Shown here in pieces: positions 1 to 64,000 of a DNA stretch of 64,000 nt. Source of the stretch: Agelaius tricolor (taxonomy: Eukaryota; Chordata; Aves; Passeriformes; Icteridae). Made by a program: the position numbers and the translations under genes. How positions within the stretch are numbered: the first letter of the stretch is position 1; each line of letters opens with the position of its first letter. The notes below the pieces were generated by a model that was not told where the DNA came from, searched no databases, and saw only the letters and a program-made list of their open reading frames with translations. The stretch lies in assembly GCA_023055355.1 (NCBI GenBank), contig JALJCS010000007.1, positions 2,708,001-2,772,000 of the forward strand, written 5' to 3'.

Positions 1-158
1 AGTAGCAAATAAATCTTTGTCATGCCTGTCTTTGCTTTTCTTGCTGGAAAACTTCATTTTCTGTTTGGATTCCTTGCTTTAGCTCGGGCTTGAGCAGTTG
101 TGGCTGCAGTTTAAGAAGTGAATTTTAGTTAATTTTTGCTTTTTTCTCCCTCTTTCAG

Positions 159-227
159 TGTTGTTTGCTGCTGGACTCCCCCTGTCCCCACAACCCCGCA
201 GGATGATATGAGCCTTGAAAGAAGACG
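159..227 (+). other. DYRK1A: DYRK1A 5'UTR part of the start-codon exon
   Basis: A strong polypyrimidine tract ending in CTTTCAG (AG at 157-158) precedes this stretch, so the exon probably starts at 159. A second possible acceptor, CCCCGCAG with AG at 200-201, would give a shorter exon starting at 202. The leader has stop codons in frame with the start (TGA at 204-206 and 216-218), so translation cannot begin upstream in this exon. The transcript's first exon and its promoter must lie before position 1. Confidence 0.7.
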
Positions 228-54274
<54,047 letters not shown>

Positions 54275-57200
54275 CTAAACTGAAACTAAGTTTGTTTCTT
54301 GTGTGTTTTTATAGAAGTGGTGTTTTTCCAAAAAAAAAAAAAAAACAAAGTGCAAAGCTGCTTGAATCAGAAGGAGATAAACTCACTGAACCGCTACAGG
54401 AGGGCAAAGTTGACTATTTTTTTAAACTTGAAAAGATTGCAAAGGGACAATGAAGTTTTTTGTTTTGTTGGTTTTTTGCTGGGGGGAGGTTTTTTTTGGT
54501 TTTTTTTTTTTCTTTTTTTTAAGAGCCATGTCTGGGCCCACCTTAACGGATAGCTTAGTGGTGTTCACCTTTTGCTTCCCCCATTTTAACTTGCCACAAC
54601 CTAGTCATAGTTTGGTTTTTTTGGGGAGGGGTTTTGATTTTTTAAATTTTAATTTTAATTTTAATTTTTTTTTTTTTTTGCTCTCATTCGACAGGGGTTA
54701 TTGTTCAAATGTTAGTCATAGTTGCAAACTAGTTTCTTTTTAAAGGCATTGCACATGATTTCTAAAAAAAGGCCCTTTGGAGTTTTTCGGGTGGGAGGGG
54801 GAGTGAGTAATATATATATTTTTTTTAGTTCCCCAAACAACCATGGGCACAGAAATGCAGTACTGTAAGAAAGAGGGACCTTCAGATTACACAAATATAT
54901 TATTCTTCAGCTGTAAAAAGGGACGGTTGTGACGGAGTTTGTGAGGCACATTGAGCATGCGAAGTGGCGGTGAGCAGAACTCTCCTTTTCTGAATCTACT
55001 GAGGATCAAAGCAGCAATTGTGATGGGAATTCTGTGGGTGCCACCTTTTGGAGCCCACGGGCAGTTAGGATGGAAATCTGACTGGTTTCATAACTGAGGT
55101 GCACTGAGAAGCAATCAACGGGTCGGTCCTGGCCAGTCCTGGGGAGGTCTAAGTGGTGGTCTTTGGGATAACCTTTGGCCTTATGGATTTGGACTCTTAA
55201 GTTAGAAGAGCCTACCATTTCAGATGCAATCACTTTTGGACATGCTTTTGCAGACAGTCCTTAATGCTGAAAACACAGAGAATGGGTAATTCAAGAGGCC
55301 TTTCTTTTAAAAATAGACTTTTGTGACCCACTTATTGTAAGGTATTGCAAGGTCACTTTGCGTGTGTCATAAAGTTGACTTCCTTATTGGTTGAAGGTCA
55401 CAGGAGTAGTGGTTTGCGTTTGATGGAAATAGCTACAACTGTGTCCCTTCCTGCTTTTTACTTTTTTCTTTTGCTTTTTTCTCGGCACGTGGTTTTCTCC
55501 ACCATTACTTCTGCACAAAGACGTCTTCTGTTCATCCTGAACATTTTTAAAAAAAAAAAAAAATGCAGAATTTTATGTGACTGCTTTTTTGCCTCACAAT
55601 TATGCTGTGAATTTTACAAAAATTTATTTTCTTTTTTGATAATTTATTGTACCAAAGCTGTTTTTATAGCACATAGATGTCTGTAACCAATAATGTAGCA
55701 GTTCTGCACTTTGACACAAGGTGTAACTAGACCATTTTTAAATGTCAGTTGAAAAATTATGGCTGTACTATTGCTTAAACAAAACTGGAACTGTTGTTGA
55801 ATTCATAGCCAATACATTTACAGCAATCTGTGTACTGAAGATAATAGATTGACATCTACTTGGAGACTATAACATCTGTTACATTATCAATGTGTTCAGG
55901 CTTCTGAAGGTTAAAAGGGACACTAGATCCAGAAGCTATGAAACCAGCAGTTGATTCTTGTATTCCTTATTAACAAAATTGTAAACTTGAAGGCAAAGAC
56001 CTTGATTGCATGAACAGGTCCAAAAAAAATAATAGGCTGAGTAAAGCAAAACCCTCAAGGGAGACCTGAGGTTAGCAGGCTGTATTTAACAGGTGCCTAA
56101 TTTTTGGGTAACGCTGCCTTAATATAACACAGTCAGCTTGGCAGTTGCAAAATTTATGGGCCCATCCAAGAGATTTTATTTTTATTTTAATTTTTTTTTT
56201 GTGGGAAAAGGAAAAAAAAAAAGCTGCATGAGGAAAAACCACCTTGGTGAAGGAATGAAGGTGAGTTCCTTGCTTGCCCATCCCAGATGAACAGTGTTGC
56301 CCATCCTCTCTTACAGAAGCAGTGATCTACCTCTGCCAGTCAGCCCTTGGAAAAGTTCATTTTAGCAGCAAATGGTCAATTCCATGCGGCCAAGTCGTTC
56401 TTTCAGTCAAAAAGGTGGAAATTTTTATACTCACAGTGGCAACACAGCAGCTGACTACCATGGAAATGGGAATGAATCCTTGGGATTAGCTTTTTTTTTT
56501 TTGTAAATCATGGTTTTCCTAATCAAATATTTCATTTTGTACCGACACATCAACCCTGTGGATGAAAGCGGATTTTTTTCCCCTGTTTGTTTTTTTTTTT
56601 TTCTTTTTTCTTTTGGTTGGTTTTCTTTTGAAGCTCAGTAATTCAGAGAAGTTTATGGGATTTGGAAGGCTGTCACCTTAGAAAAGAATGCTGAGTTTAG
56701 CAATATCAAATCAAAGGAATCCAGTTCTTACTGCTGTCTAGGAATAGAAGGGTAATATGGAATCTGGGTAACACCACGCGCCACCCCTCAGCAAGCACCA
56801 AAAAAACCCCCACCAAACCTAAAGCAGTTCAAAGAAATAACCTCTACATCAAGAAGAAAAACAAAACAAAACAACAAAAAAAAAAATCATAAAATCCAGT
56901 GCTTCTGCATACTGTGTTATGTTACAGTCCAGTTTTGTGTGCTTTACTACACAGTTTGGTTACAGGACTTCTGTGCATTGTAAACATAAACAGCATGGAA
57001 AAGGTTAAATACCTGTGTTCAGATTGTAAGATCTAGTCCGGACTTGCTGTGTATATTGTAACGTTAAATGAAAAGACAAGCCCTTTGTATTATAGTCATG
57101 CAGTCTTATGTATGATAAACAGTTGAATAATTTGTCCTCAGACTCTTTACTGTGCTTTTTAAAAAGGAAAAAAAAAAAAAAAAAAGAAGGAAAAAAAGAG

Positions 57201-57400
57201 TAATTTAAGAAAAAAAAACAAAAAAAGAAAGAAAAAAATGTAAACGTAGTAAGTCTTCCTATGCAATTAACCTACTCCAAGCCATGGTATGGTAGGTATA
57301 ATTATACTATAATATGTAAATATCAGATACATTGAAACAGACTTAAAAATATGAAAGTAAAAGTTGGAGGCGTAACAGCTAATTTGGAGTTTTTAATTGA
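54275..57400 (+). other. DYRK1A: DYRK1A 3'UTR (end approximate)
   Basis: The sequence after the stop is AT-rich with long T and A runs, no interspersed repeat that I recognise, and no long reading frame, as expected for a long conserved 3'UTR. I found neither AATAAA nor ATTAAA between 54275 and 57440. Weaker variants (CATAAA near 56888 and 56983) and A/T-rich text near 57300-57360 are present. The end is placed at about 57400 because repeat-free conserved-looking text stops there and the length (about 3.1 kb) fits what I recall of mammalian DYRK1A. The first standard hexamer is ATTAAA at 58104-58109, so a longer UTR is possible. Confidence 0.65.
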
Positions 57401-58640
57401 AAACCAGCGAGGTCTGCAAATCACTGATGTGTGAACACAGCTCTGCTTGATTCTCATGGACTGTGCTTGTAGCTGGAGTTCTTTAATCCTCATCTCTCAG
57501 CCTGAGTGTTCTGGTGTGCTCTGCAGCTTCCTGCCCATCCCAGCTGAGCTGGTTCTGAGGCCGTGGGATGGGATTTTGGGACTGGCCTGCCGTTATCCCC
57601 AGAGCCCAGCCCAGCTCCTCCTGCACCACCAACTCCCTGGCTGGGGCTGCAGGGGGACCTAGTCTGGAAAAAGCTGATTTTCCTGGAGGTTCTGCCCAGT
57701 GGGAGGAGTTTTCTGTGTCTCTGGAGTGGTTCAGCCAGGTTATTTCCAGGCTCCCAGTCCTCCTTCAGCTCTGGGACTGCTGAGTTACAGCTGGTGGCCA
57801 CCAGAGCCTGGCAGAGCAAGAGTAACAGCTCCAGTTTGAAACTATTCCATGTAAAAATATGTTCACTTGATGAACCTCCTTAAATCCTTTAACTGTAAAG
57901 CTCTTGTGGCTCTTCTGAAACCTCAGATGTTTTCAAACCCACTGTAAAAGCTGGAATTGCTGCACACAGCCCCCGGGAGTGCTGCCAGCCCTGCTGGCTG
58001 TGTGCAGGAGGTGCAGGTACATCCCTGGACCTCTCTCTCGGTTCCTTGTCTGTTTATCCCTGCCAGGATTGCAGTTTTCAACCTTTCAGCCTCAGTTCTT
58101 TGCATTAAAAGATTGTAAATTTAGATGATTCTCCATCCTGATTGCTCAGTCCTTGGGGAATGGCTGCTGTGCCAGGATTTAGGATTCCATCCTGTAAGTA
58201 CCACGGTGTCTGCAGGGGCCTAGATGCCACAAGGCTTGGATTCACCTGGAAATGTGACTTCATCTCCATCATTTATCACTCTGCCATCCTTGTTTTCATC
58301 ACACCATCCATGTGCTTATACTTTGTACTGGACAGCTGAAAAAATATTTGAAGATCCTCTGTGGAAGAATTCCTGTTGAAGCCCATCAGGAACATCCTTC
58401 CTAATGAGGGAGTGAGTGCAAACTCCAGCTTGGTGACACAGAACCTGTTGTGTTGGTTTATAGAACAAATTCATCCCAGTAAGATCAATACAGAACTTTT
58501 GGATAGAAAGGAAATGTCTGTCTAGTGAAAAACACACAGGGAAGTGGCTGCAGAGTAGAGATACTGCTGAGAGTTGATCTCCTGAGGATAGTTGGTGTTT
58601 AACCTGAATTTTGGATAATTTATTTATTGGAATTCTCTCA
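57400..58640. other. 3' flank, no gene recognised
   Basis: GC-moderate sequence with an ATTAAA at 58104-58109. Several open frames of 60-110 codons have no resemblance to known proteins. I see nothing else. Confidence 0.6.
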
Positions 58641-58965
58641 GGGGGGCCCTTGTGGCTCTGCACAAGTCCCTGCCAGGAGGGCACAGCCGGGGGGGTCGGG
58701 CTCTGCTCCCAGGGCACAGGGACAGGAGCAGAGGGAACGGCCTCAGGCTGGGCCAGGGCAGGCTCAGCTTGGCCAGCAGCAGCAATTTGCCCATGGCAAG
58801 GGAGCTCAGGCCTTGGCAGGGGCTGCCCAGGGAGCTTTGCAGTGCCCAGCCCTGCAGGTGTCCCCTGCAGGTGGCACTGAGTGCTCTGGGCTGGGGACAA
58901 GGTGCCCATGGGGCACAGCTGGCACTGCATGGGCTGGCAGGGCTGGGCCAGCCTCAATGATTCTA
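58640..58965 (+). mobile_element. CR1 LINE 3' portion, sense
   Basis: TGGCTCTGCACAAGTCCCTG, CCTCAGGCTGGGCCAGGGCA and AGCAATTTGCCCATGGCAAG, then GCACTGAGTGCTCTGGGCTG and GGGCTGGCAGGGCTGGGCCA, match the copy at 2245-3087 almost base for base over 150 bp. It ends with GATTCTACAA near 58965. Confidence 0.87.
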
Positions 58966-58969
58966 CAAT

Positions 58970-59100
58970 TAGGACTAAATTCAAAGAGATCTTACAGCTC
59001 ATCCAGTCCCACCCCTGCCATGGACACCTTCCACTATCCCAGGCTGCTCCAAGCCCCAGCCTGGCCTTGGGCACTGCCAGCCACAGCTGCTGTGGGCAGA
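58970..59100 (-). mobile_element. CR1 3' end, antisense
   Basis: CATCCAGTCCCACCCCTGCC, CACCTTCCACTATCCCAGGC and GGCCTTGGGCACTGCCAGCC are in CR1 antisense order. It abuts the preceding sense copy tail to tail. Confidence 0.8.
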
Positions 59101-59269
59101 AAGCAAGCTGATAACCAAAGAGCACATCACCAGTTTCTATGAAAAGGTGTATTTTGAACAGTATATGTTTTGACTCCTTCCCACTTCTCTGATGGTCCAA
59201 GTTTTACCAACCATGAGAGCAGCCTGCTTCAAGTCTTGCTCCTTTCCTCGGTCTCTTGGGCCTAAAATT

Positions 59270-59345
59270 TGATAATTTGGGCATGGGGCAGAGCTGGGAC
59301 TCCATGGGCTGGGAGGGCTTTTCCAGCCTCAGGGATCCTGGGATA
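59270..59345 (+). mobile_element. short CR1 tail, sense
   Basis: GGGCAGAGCTGGGACTCCAT and GGGAGGGCTTTTCCAGCCTC, then AGGGATCCTGGGAT, match the last 70 bases of a CR1 subfamily. Confidence 0.65.
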
Positions 59346-59667
59346 TTTTACTTGAAATTATTCATGTTAAAGTGCACAATACCTGCCCAGCAAAGCAGTC
59401 CAACAGTGGTTTTCTGTTGCACATCCCTGTTTTTGTGGGGTTCTACAGGAACAGCTCCATGTTGGAAATTTGCAGTTGGTTTTTAGTTTTCCACCTCATG
59501 ACGACTGCAGAGCTGTTCCTTCCTCACTGCTGAAGGAGCCTGGGTTGGATTTCAGCAGTTCTCTGTAGGAGCCCTGTCAAATTCATGGGGTCTGCCTAAA
59601 CTTGAGGGGGTTTGCAGTTGCTGCTCGTTATCTTTCGTGGTGGATGTTCTGGAGCATCAGAGTTAAT

Positions 59668-60035
59668 CCCAGCTGGGGTTGTTCAGCCTGGAGAAGGTTC
59701 CAGGGACACCTCAGAGCCCTTTCTGGTACCTAAAGGGGCTCCAGGAGAGCTGGAGAGGGACTGGGGACAAGGGATGGAGGGACAGGAGCCAGGGAATGGC
59801 TTTCAACATTAAGGAGCTGATTTAGGTTAAATAGAAGGAAGGCATTTTTCACCAGGAGTGGTAAAACACTGGCAAAGGTTGTGGCTGCCCCTGGATCCCT
59901 GGCAGTGCCCAAGGCCAGGCTGGGCACTGGGGCTGGAGCAGCCTGGGACAGGGGAAGGTGTCCCTGCCATGGCAGGGGTGGAAATGGATGATTTTGAAGG
60001 TCCCTTCCAACCCAAAGCTTTCTTTGATTCTGTTA
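59668..60035 (+). mobile_element. CR1 LINE 3' end, sense
   Basis: GCTGGGGTTGTTCAGCCTGG, AGAGCTGGAGAGGGACTGGG, GGCATTTTTCACCAGGAGTG, CCCTGGCAGTGCCCAAGGCC and TCCCTTCCAACCCAAAGCTT follow in canonical CR1 order. It ends at TTTGATTCTG. Confidence 0.9.
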
Positions 60036-60567
60036 AAAATGGGTTAAAAACTCCTCAGATTTGTTGTTGTGTGATCACTGAGTCCTGCTGAGCACTGATT
60101 TACGAATCTCTTGTGAAATCACAGGAATTTTAACAATTTCTTGAAACTTCAGGTTTTATGGGTATTGCTTGTGGTGTTGAGTAATAAAAGAGGAGCATGG
60201 CTAAGGCAGGAGAAATTAACAACCAAATCCCCCTCCTGTAGGCCTCCCCTTGAGAAAGGAGATGGATTTGATGGATGGGATTGTCCAAAACCAGGGAGTT
60301 AATGATTGGAAAATGATACATGGAAAATCAAATGTTTGTTCTAAAGAAATTCATGGAAGATCTCAAGCAGAAAATTAAAAAAAAAAAATCTTTCTTCAGG
60401 ATCTGTCTTCCCCTTCCCAAGCTGGGGACATCTTTATCACTTCCTGTCATTTTCCAAGCTCTCTTTCCCTTCAGATTTTCCTGCCAGCTGGCTCAGGCAG
60501 GAATCCAGGACTCCTTCCCATCAATGGCAGCAGCTGGTGGATGGAATTGATGATTCTGAGACTGCAG

Positions 60568-60568
<1 letters not shown>

Positions 60569-60605
<37 letters not shown>
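60569..60605. repeat. GAT trinucleotide microsatellite
   Basis: About 12 uninterrupted GAT units are present. Confidence 0.95.
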
Positions 60606-60608
<3 letters not shown>

Positions 60609-60756
60609 TTCCCTTTACCCAGGACAGGAAGAAAGGCTCGTCCTGAATGGAGCACGTGGAGCTGAACTCAACGAAGCTTTTCCTGATTTGTTCTCCAAGG
60701 AAAGTCCCATTTTGGAGACCTTTGGAGTCAAGAATAAGCTGAGGGAATTCATCCAC

Positions 60757-60885
60757 AGAATCATGGAATGTCCTGGGTGGGAAGAATCCACAGGCATCAC
60801 CCATTCCAGCTCCTGGCCCTGCCCACAGCCCCAACAATCCCAACAATCCCAACAATCCCAACAATCCCAACAATCCCAAGCTCCA
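60757..60885 (-). mobile_element. CR1 tail, antisense, with a CCCAACAAT repeat
   Basis: ACAGAATCATGGAATGTCCT and GGGTGGGAAGAATCCAC resemble the antisense CR1 tail. Five copies of CCCAACAAT follow at about 60829-60880. Confidence 0.6.
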
Positions 60886-61199
60886 AACTCTCCTGGAGCT
60901 CTGGCAGCCTCAGGGCTGTGCCCATTCCCCATTTAGGAATTAAATTCTCAGAGCCTGAGTGTCACAACCTCAGTGACCTGGGAGGAGAGATCAGGAGTCT
61001 CGGGAGCCAGGGCCTGGAAAAGCAGAGCTGTCCCAGAGCTCCTCCATGGGAGCAGGGATGGAGTTCTGTCAGAAGTCCAGCGCTGGCACTTTGGCTGGAA
61101 GAATTTCAGTGCCCTTTTCATCTGGTTTTCAGTTGAAGCTGTAATTATTTCCCTCTTCAGGAGCACCTCAAAGTATTTTCTGCCCCCATCCCAAATTCC

Positions 61200-62560
61200 T
61201 GTCCTTTCACAGTTCTTCCTTCCCCTTCCCCGCTTTCCACTCTCACCCTTCTCCCCTTTCCCAAACTTTTTCTCCCTTTTCACATTTTTTCCTCCTTTTT
61301 CCATCTTTCAGCTTTGAATTTTCCCTCTGCTTTTCTTTTCCTCCCTTCTTTTTCCATCTCTGCCTTTCCTTCTTTCCCCACTGCTTTTCCCTGTTTTCTC
61401 TCCCCTGTTGCTTTCCCCATCTTTCTGCTTTTTCTTCTCCCTGTATTTCTTTATTCTCTTCCTCTCTTTTTACAGCTTTTCCTGTGCCTTCCTTGCTTTT
61501 GTTTTCCTGCCATTCTTCCCCTGTTTTTTCTTGCTCCCCATCCCCTGCTCTTCCCTTCCTCTCCCTCCTTCTTCCCCTTTTGGTTTCCTCCCAAGTCTTT
61601 GCTTTTTCCCTTTTTCTTCTTGGTGCTTTCAGACTTTTCCCTGCTTTGACTTTTCCTCCCTTCCTTTGAGTTCTCTTCCATTATTTTTTCAGGATCTTTC
61701 TACACCCCCCTCCTTTATTTTCATTACTCTTCCCTGTATTTTCTTTTCACTTCCCATCTTTCCTGCTTGGTTTTTTCCTGTCTTTCTTTCCCGCTTCCTT
61801 TGCCACCCTTGATTTGCATTTGCTTTCCCCCCACTTTGCTTTCCCTTCAGGTTTTTCCCCCCTTTCTTTCCAATATTTTATCTTTTCCCCTTCTTTTTTC
61901 CTCCATCATTTCAATATTTTTGGGTGCTTCTGTGCTTCCTTTTCTCACTTCAGTACTTTTCAAATTTCTTCCCCCTTCCTTCTCCACTTTTTTCCAAATG
62001 TTTTCCAAGTGCATTTTTTCTTCTTTTTGGTCATTTTTCCATCCCCTCCCGGTTTTGTCTTCTTTTCCATTTTTTCCCATCTCTTCCATGCTTCTTCTGG
62101 GTAATTTAATTTCTTTTTCCCCCTCTTCCTTCCTTGCCTTTTCTTGCTTTTCTATTCTTATACTTTCCTTTCATTTCATGCTGTTATTCCCACTCCCTAT
62201 CCTTTCCAATACTTAAGAGACTTTTCTCTACTTTACAGGTCCTTTCCTTGCTTTTCCCTTTTCTCTACTTTTCCTTTCCCATTCCCACTGCCTGCAGTGC
62301 TTTGACGTAATTTTCACTGATTTTTCAGGTATTTTCTTTCTTCTCCCCTCCATGAAAAATTCCCTGTTGTAACCATCTTGATTTCTTCCGTTCTTGATCT
62401 TTTCCTGCTCCTTTTCCTTTTTTCCTTTTCCTTTTCCTTTTCCTTTTCCTTTTCCTTTTCCCTTTCAATCCTTGTAACTCTTCCTGCTTATTTTCACTCC
62501 TTTGCAGGTCTTTTTCTCCCCCATCCTTGTCTTTATTTTCACTTCTGAGGAAGGAAAGAA
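61200..62560. repeat. 1.3-kb pyrimidine-rich tract
   Basis: The + strand is dominated by T and C for over 1.3 kb, with recurring TTTCCC, CTTCCTTTC and TTTTCCTTTTCC motifs. About nine TTTTCC units lie at 62407-62462. It is not a strict tandem repeat. Phe/Ser/Pro/Leu-rich frames on + and Lys/Glu/Gly-rich frames on - come from this composition. It lies about 4 kb beyond the DYRK1A 3' end. Confidence 0.88.
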
Positions 62561-63060
62561 AATCTTTTTTTTTAATTTTTTTGGTGCTTTTTCCCCCTAT
62601 ATAATTCTAATCAGATTCCACTGGACCTGTAAATGCTCCATTAATACTTTTTAGTTTTTATTTAACTATTTCCCCATTTTCTGTTTAGTTTTTTTGTCTT
62701 TATAACCTTTTGTTTTACAGGTGTGAAAATGGTTGAGAGAGCTTTTCTCCCTAAATTGGAAATTTCCTAAGGAAAAAGGGTTGCCCAGGGGAAAAAAAAA
62801 TCTTGGGAGTCCCAACCTGTCCTGGTGCAAAGATTTTCTCATTTTCTGTATCCTCAGCAGACATTTGGGCAGAGGGTGCTGGCAAATCCCAGAAATGATG
62901 TGGCAAACTGGGACAAAGTTCATGAAAGCTGTGAGAAACCTGAGAAAGCTCCCTGGGGCTGGAATCCAGGGAATGGCACTGGGATTTCTGCAGCTCCATG
63001 GAAGGGCCCTAGGGGGAAGGAGAAGAAATGAGGGGAATGGAAAAGCTCCCCTGCATGGAG
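62560..63060. other. intergenic stretch, nothing recognised
   Basis: Mixed sequence between the pyrimidine tract and the duplicated block. Open frames on both strands show no similarity to known families. Confidence 0.6.
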
Positions 63061-63062
63061 AA

Positions 63063-64000
63063 TGGAAGGCAGAGATCTTGATTGAATGAACAAGTCCAAA
63101 AAAACAACAGGCTGAGTAAAGCAAAAGGTCAGCAGGCTGTATTTAACAAATGCCTCATTTCTGGGTAGCTTTGGAGAGACTCAGGCTGATCATTTAATGA
63201 GAAAAGACAAAAAACCCTCTAGAAACTAAAAATACACCCGGTATTTATATTTATATTTATATTTATATTTATATTTATATTTATATTTATATTTATATTT
63301 ATATTTATATTTATATTTATATTTATATCAGACCTTCTGCACAACTTTGTCAGGTGAAACCTTCTGCACAACTTTGTCCTTATGAAATTGTTTTGCTTGA
63401 AAAGTTGCAATGGACTGGAATTTTTGAGTGGGAAAATCCAAATTTTTCCATGTGCCATAACTCACTGCCACGAGTCCCACTGGATCCACTGATGGACAAT
63501 GGAAAATCAGAATTAACTCACTGAGCAGAGCCCCCCTCAGCCCTGGGAGCATCAATCCCAATTTTTGAAGGTTAGGATAAACTTCTTGGCTACTTCCAGG
63601 CACAAAAAGCTGCTTGAGCATCCTTGCTGCCTGTGGAATTTGGGAGAAGATCCACAGGAGATTCCATTCTGTGTCCATGAAAGGGCACAGGTCCAAAAAA
63701 ACAACAGGCTGAGTAAAGCAAAAGGTCGGCAGGCTGTATTTAACAAGTGCCTCATTTCTGGGTAGCTTTGGAGAGACTCAGGCTGATCATTTAATGAGAA
63801 AAGACAAAAAAAACCCTGTAGAAATTAAAAATACACCTGGTATTGATATTGGTGTTTACACCTGGTATTTATATCAGACCTTCTGCACAACTTTGTCTTT
63901 ATGAAATTGTTTTGCTTGAAAAGTTGCAATGGACTGGAATTTTTGAGTGGGAAAATCCAAATTTTCCCATGTGCCATAACTCACTGCCATGAGTCCCACT
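63063..64000. repeat. tandem duplication with a 3'UTR-like segment, running off the window
   Basis: ACAACAGGCTGAGTAAAGCA occurs at 63105 and 63702, a period of 597. Both copies continue with CAGGCTGTATTTAACAA, TCATTTCTGGGTAGCTTTGG, CTGATCATTTAATGAGAAAA and TTGCAATGGACTGGAATTTT, ending CATGTGCCATAACTCACTGC. The first copy contains an ATTTAT hexamer expansion (63241-63328) that the second lacks, so the period falls to 519 after it. The opening ~105 bp also match the DYRK1A 3'UTR at 56000-56110. More copies may follow beyond 64000. Confidence 0.9.
63241..63328. repeat. ATTTAT hexanucleotide microsatellite
   Basis: About 14 nearly perfect units of TATTTA lie inside the first copy of the duplicated block. 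Confidence 0.95.

Noticed and set aside
61314..62216. Phe/Ser/Pro-rich frames that look like hydrophobic membrane proteins
   Set aside because: Composition of a pyrimidine-rich tract: TTT, TTC, CCT and TCC codons dominate in every frame.

Overview
This is vertebrate nuclear DNA, almost certainly from a songbird (oscine passerine). It holds nearly the whole coding part of one gene, DYRK1A, on the + strand. The bird assignment rests on some two dozen CR1 LINE 3' ends, recognisable from the avian CR1 tail and its short terminal octamer repeats, and on two solo LTRs of types I know from finch-like genomes, each with an exact target-site duplication. The species cannot be named from the sequence.

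Layout. Eleven coding exons of DYRK1A lie at 228-237 (start codon, MHT plus the first base of a Gly codon), 30518-30723, 43556-43648, 44600-44789, 45430-45577, 48309-48595, 50149-50295, 50598-50738, 50973-51279, 51747-51871 and 53651-54274 (stop TGA at 54272-54274). All have GT/AG junctions with consistent phases. The product is about 758 residues if one extra A in exon 4 (an 11-A run at 44611-44621, inside the nuclear localisation signal) is an error; as written, that A shifts the frame. The first exon and its promoter lie upstream of the window. A 3'UTR of roughly 3.1 kb follows, then intergenic DNA to 64000.

Introns. The 30.3-kb first coding intron carries many CR1 pieces, a 49-bp tandem array (15845-16479), a ~112-bp tandem array (18020-18795), an unexpected CpG island at about 18820-20320 that looks like an internal promoter, and a solo LTR (24333-24956). 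The 12.8-kb second intron carries an AT-rich microsatellite, two adjoining minisatellites (33858-35824 and 35841-37521, the second a dense G-quadruplex-motif array), a polypyrimidine tract and an internally duplicated CR1. A ~187-bp tandem array stops just before the exon that encodes the catalytic loop, and a TTGGATGG minisatellite stops 78 bp before the terminal exon. The 3' flank (57.4-64 kb) has CR1s, a 1.3-kb pyrimidine-rich stretch, and a tandemly duplicated segment that contains about 105 bp resembling the DYRK1A 3'UTR.

No second protein-coding gene, tRNA, rRNA or other recognisable RNA gene was found. The long open frames across minisatellites are artefacts of repeat units that lack stop codons. 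Statements about human DYRK1A isoforms, and about CR1 and LTR families, come from memory of those families, not from any search.
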